Source: Ampelocalamus luodianensis
Taxonomy: Eukaryota; Streptophyta; Magnoliopsida; Poales; Poaceae
Length of the DNA: 64,000 nucleotides
NCBI GenBank assembly: GCA_036346255.1
Contig: CM070633.1
Span: 20,460,001 to 20,524,000, forward strand
Direction: 5' to 3'
Part shown: positions 60,428 through 64,000 of the stretch, one piece after another
How positions within the stretch are numbered: the first letter of the stretch is position 1
Layout of the letters: each line of letters begins with the position of its first letter
The notes under the pieces: generated by a model
What the model saw: only the letters and a program-made list of their open reading frames with translations
What the model was told of the DNA's origin: nothing
Database searches by the model: none
Position numbers and translations under genes: made by a program

Positions 60428-61430
60428 TCAAACGGTCAGATGCAAATCTCCAATCATTGGGTCCAGATGCACGATTATGGATGCGATCTCATAACCAACG
60501 ATATCCCCATTTTTGGAGAGGCCCATTGCGTCACTGCGGTGGTGGTATAGGTACATAAACCTTGCAACCAAACCTTCTAAGATGAGAGATTTTCGTGGTG
60601 ACCCTTGCGCTAGTTGCATAGGTGAATGGATGTTGTATGTCGACGGTCTAAAATTGATGAGAGTTGCTGCATGCAGATCGCGTGTCCCCAACACGTAGTT
60701 GGTAAATTACAATTCAGAAAAGCGGTCGGGCAATGAATTTAATTCTTTTAATCAATGCTTCGCTAGTCCATTCGGTGTGGACATGTGGTACCGAGTGCTC
60801 AACGGTAATTCCCATTGCCATACAATAATCATCAAAAGCCTTTGAAGTAAATTCTCCGCGTTGTCCATTCGATGGACTTTACATGATGATCGGAAATTAT
60901 TCTTTATTTTAATTATCTGCGAGATCACTTTGCAAAAGCATGATTTCTTGTAGATAATGAGCATACATGCGACCATTTCGAGGAAGCATCGATGAGCACC
61001 ATAAAGTACCTAAATGGCTCCGACGAGGCTGAATAGGACCGCAAATATCTCCCCGGATTCGGTCCAGAATGCAGGATTTCATCCTTCACTTTCGTGAGGA
61101 GAAGGTCTAGTAATTAATTTCCGGTGGCACATGCAGACACACGAAATCTTCTGGATTCGGGAAATTCTTTACATTAATATTATGTCCCTGAGAATTGTTA
61201 ATTATATTTCTCATCATTCTAAGACCGGGGTGGCCCAATCTATCATGCCAGAGACAGAAAAGTTCAGAGCTTCTAAAAGATGTTTTCAGAACAGTATAGG
61301 CTGCAGGTGCCCTAATATGAGTGTAGTATAGCCCAGATTCATATGAAGGAAGTCGTTCTAATACCCTTTTCCCATTCTCTTCATGCTTTGTATCTGACAA
61401 CTTCATTTCTTTCATTTCTCTTTCGAACAA
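60428..61430 (-). pseudogene. Copia GAG-pre-integrase and integrase relic
   Basis: The frame 61107-61430 has the GAG-pre-integrase core LWHDRLGHPGLRMMRNIINN. The frame 60752-60976 has integrase catalytic-core pieces (RMDNAENLLQR, MSTPNGLAKH). The frame 60428-60694 continues towards the linker. Frameshifts separate them, and the zinc-binding His/Cys pairs are incomplete. Confidence 0.8.
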
Positions 61431-62280
61431 ATACCCATTTATGCCCTACAGGGTGCACATGGGGAGGTGTGCGTTCTGTGCCCAAACACTCTCTCTTTAT
61501 TCAGAGATATTAATTCGCTTCTATTGCCTTTTTCCAATCTTTCCAATCGATCTCTTCTTGCATTCAGCGAGCGATGCAGGATCCGGATCAAGATCAATAA
61601 TTGTGGCAATTTTCTTTGCAAAATAAATGTCGACATTAGCTGTTGCTCTATTCATAGATTCTCCCGTGGTCACATAATTTATAGCTATTTCTTCATAAGG
61701 CGGTTCTGCTAATGCTTCTACTTGCTCACCGCCGCTTTCAATTGCGGGGCAAGTCCATTTAGTTTTTCACTCCGATGTGTGCGCACACATCCATGCCGAT
61801 GTCTCCTCCGTGGGAATATTCAAATCGGTATGTCTTTATCAAGGTTCCATACCGTGCAGTCTCAACTGCTCCCCTTGCTTGTGGGGAACTTCGTGATCAC
61901 CGTGACAAGTCCTTCTTATCCTTTTCGCCGGCGTCCCGGTGCATTTGGGATTCGAGGCCGGAGTTCTCGCCCTTTATTCTGAGGCCTCTGGACGGGATTA
62001 GGGATACCTTCTATTTTCTTTGGTATTTCAACCCTCTCCGGTGCATTGCGTGCAGGCACATGCGACTTGGTCACGCTCTTCAAATCACTAAAGTGGTCAG
62101 GCAGTTGATTCGCTAATGCTTGCAAATCAATTATCTTCTGGACTTCTCTATCTGCTTCACTAGTGTGTGGGTCATGTGCATTAATTCCCGTGGCTTGCCA
62201 CGTTATTTCCCGACATTTTTCATCAAGAGGTTGATTTCCTCCCCCTAATGACGGGAAACTATCCTCCATAGGGCGCCACA
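61388..62280 (-). repeat. Misplaced duplicate of the integrase-RT linker (copy 2)
   Basis: It runs parallel to 59526-60420 with many one- or two-base gaps, both starting near TATCYGACAACTTCATTTC. It lies between gag and GAG-pre-integrase, where a copia element should have gag end and protease. Both copies are in the same orientation, about 1.86 kb apart. Confidence 0.85.
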
Positions 62281-62552
62281 CGCGTTCTGATATATAAAGT
62301 ATTTATCCATATGGAGCAAAACAATCCACACATAAAGCATACTTCAAAACAGAACAAAACTTGCTTTATTAATACGGGAAAAATCTTGCTGGACCCATCA
62401 TAAGAATTTAATGCTACTGCTCTTCTAGAGCTTACAACCTTTATTCAATAAAATCCTAACATAAACTGCAAATGACTGTAAAACTAAGTGCCATGCATGC
62501 ACTAAATCGAATCAGCGAAGTAAGAATTAACTTCGCTCAATCTCATCTACTT

Positions 62553-63539
62553 CTATCTTTTCTTCTTCAAGAATTCACGATCGCAATGCCGCAATGTCCA
62601 ATGAAGGAGTGATAGGAGCTGCCAGAGGCATGTCCACATCCATAGGTGCACCAATGACGTGGATCTTCTATGCTCGCAATGGCGAGGTGCGCCTCGCTGT
62701 CCTTTGCCCTTCTTCTTTGCCTTGAAAGCATCAATCACGTCTCGCGGTTCACTGGCGGACACGTGACCAATGTCCCCAAGTGCCACATTTGTAGCGACTT
62801 TGGTCCCGCGACCATAGGGCTTCTCATCGCGCTTCTTTGGTCGCCTTTCTTGACTTGAGCATTTTGCTTAGTTTTGTGGCTCATGACCTTACCCTTCCCG
62901 CTCTCTCGCTCGAGTGAGGCTTTCACCTTGTAGCTACTAGCATTGACTTCATGGCCAACTTTGCTACTAGGTGGCTGCGAGATGTAGTTCTTTCTGAGAA
63001 CCTCATCTTGAGCTTCCGCAACTTGCATAATATCAATCAGTTCGGCATATTCCTTGAAGCCATCCTGACGATAGTTGCGTGCGGATTGCACCGCATTTGG
63101 GTGAAAGGTAGACAGGGTTTTCTCAATCCTCTCTGCATCTGTGATTACTTTACCACAAAGCTGAAGATTTGTACAAATTCTGCAGCGCGAGTTGTACTCC
63201 CACGCCTTGTAGTCAAGAAACGTAGTCGAGTCCATTCCGCTCGCCGGGCGAGATGGTGTACGATTTCGCCAACCGCTTCTTCAGGGCGGTCCATAATGCC
63301 AGTGCGCTCTTTTCTGCCATATACTCATTCTTGAGAGTTAGACAAAGATGATGTCTGAGAAAATGAAGTGCCTGATCATTCTCCTCAGCGGTTGGAACGA
63401 CATCCTGCGAGGCGCCGAGTCCAATGGCAACACGGAGCTTCTTGGCTCCGAGTACGATCTCAACATCTGATGCCCAAGTCAAATAATTCTGGCCATGCTA
63501 TACCAGCTCCTCGAACTCCCGGTTCGTAATTCCAGTCAT
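62553..63539 (-). pseudogene. Copia gag relic
   Basis: It starts at an ATG at 63539, with a TAG after 13 codons. A frame follows with TWASDVEIVLGAKKL and LTLKNEYMAEKSALALWTALKKR (63213-63482). The next part, in another frame, reads KTLSTFHPNAVQSARNYRQDGFKEYAELI (62735-63235). These are typical of the copia capsid (UBN2-type) family. A degraded zinc knuckle (KCGTWGHWSR, about 62760-62800) has lost its first Cys. Confidence 0.85.
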
Positions 63540-64000
63540 CTGCATATTCATGCAAGGAGTGCATAAGATTACTGCTGGTAATGTACATAAAAGGTTGCAA
63601 GAATTCCCATAATATTCCCGTATTTATCTACGCATTTTTCAAGATTTACTGCTATATTCAATGATTAAAAGCAATATAAATAATTACAGATAATCAAGAC
63701 AGTAAATACAGTAATAAATTGCATAGAAATAATAATAACAAGAATAAATATGCTTCAAAATTCAAAAATATGCAAAAATTTGGATTCCCGAGGCACTTTT
63801 CTACTGGAAAATGACTTTCTCGGTGAAATCTGCAAGTTTCAGGGGCTAAAACGCGAAATTTCAGTTCTGAGAGAAAAATTCGCGTAATTTTCAGATTTCT
63901 GAGGGGTTATTCTGCAAGAATATACATAATTCCGTAAATCTCTCAATTCCAGAGGGGGTTTTCGCAAAATTTCCTTATATGCGAAACTTTCTTGTGATTT
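63540..64000 (-). other. Copia 5' leader
   Basis: No coding sequence. It is AT-rich and runs from the gag start to the window edge. The 5' LTR and primer binding site are not reached. Confidence 0.5.

Larger units (their letters stand above)
57592..64000 (-). mobile_element. Ty1/copia retrotransposon, incomplete in window, rearranged
   Basis: The 3' LTR is at 57597-57860 and the coding relics run leftward from gag at about 63539. The leader continues to the window edge, so the 5' LTR is outside. Domain order on the minus strand is gag, a displaced copy of the integrase-RT linker, GAG-pre-integrase, integrase, linker, reverse transcriptase and RNase H. The order integrase before reverse transcriptase is that of copia. 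Many frameshifts and stops make it non-autonomous. The 5 bp before the LTR (AATAC, 57592-57596) are the presumed target duplication. Confidence 0.9.

Noticed and set aside
1..64000. CRISPR arrays, tRNA or rRNA genes, bacterial-type operons
   Set aside because: None seen. The repeats present are transposon, minisatellite or microsatellite in type, and the genes are spliced plant genes.

Overview
The window is nuclear DNA from a flowering plant, almost certainly a grass. Genes are intron-rich, few and clustered at the right. The rest is nested LTR retrotransposons, hAT transposons and MITEs of kinds typical of grass genomes. There are no bacterial-style operons, ribosome binding sites, CRISPR arrays or phage genes. 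I cannot name the species from sequence alone.

Layout. From 1 to about 11.4 kb lies a nest of large Ty3/gypsy-type LTRs. A non-autonomous gypsy element (about 5741-11335, minus strand) sits inside one of them; it has two LTRs, a broken gag and long unrecognised reading frames but no visible pol. A small TRIM-like LTR element lies at 13190-14550. A complete hAT transposon occupies 14705-18885, with matching terminal inverted repeats and a perfect 8-bp target duplication, but its transposase is decayed. An intact small secreted cysteine-rich protein gene with its own TATA box lies at 19252-19536 (minus). An AT-rich satellite-like tract fills about 21840-22500. From 23801 to about 38500 is a second gypsy nest: an LTR with a 725-bp solo LTR inside it, an integrase remnant, a truncated LTR copy, and a 4.87-kb solo LTR with a 5-bp target duplication inside yet another LTR of the same broad kind. 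A second decayed hAT element spans about 42975-45950.

Cellular genes. (1) 46264-51600 (+): the catalytic subunit of protein phosphatase 4 (PPX/PP4c), 8 exons and 307 residues, with all catalytic motifs intact. It has two consecutive GC-AG introns and heat-shock-element-like motifs upstream of the start. (2) 54535-56505 (+): a two-exon, 146-residue protein with the BCL7 N-terminal signature, so a likely SWI/SNF accessory subunit, followed by an LxLxL (EAR-like) motif. (3) 57459-57569 (-): the last exon of a GrpE co-chaperone. The rest of that gene must lie beyond the right edge, because a Ty1/copia element (57597 to beyond 63540, minus) is inserted in its last intron.

The three right-hand genes have unrelated housekeeping roles (phosphatase, chromatin remodelling, Hsp70 nucleotide exchange) and are neighbours by location only. 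The most unusual points are the paired GC-AG introns, the BCL7/EAR combination, the internally duplicated copia element, the pol-less gypsy element whose reading frame runs into its own LTR, and a short motif shared by the hAT and copia elements.
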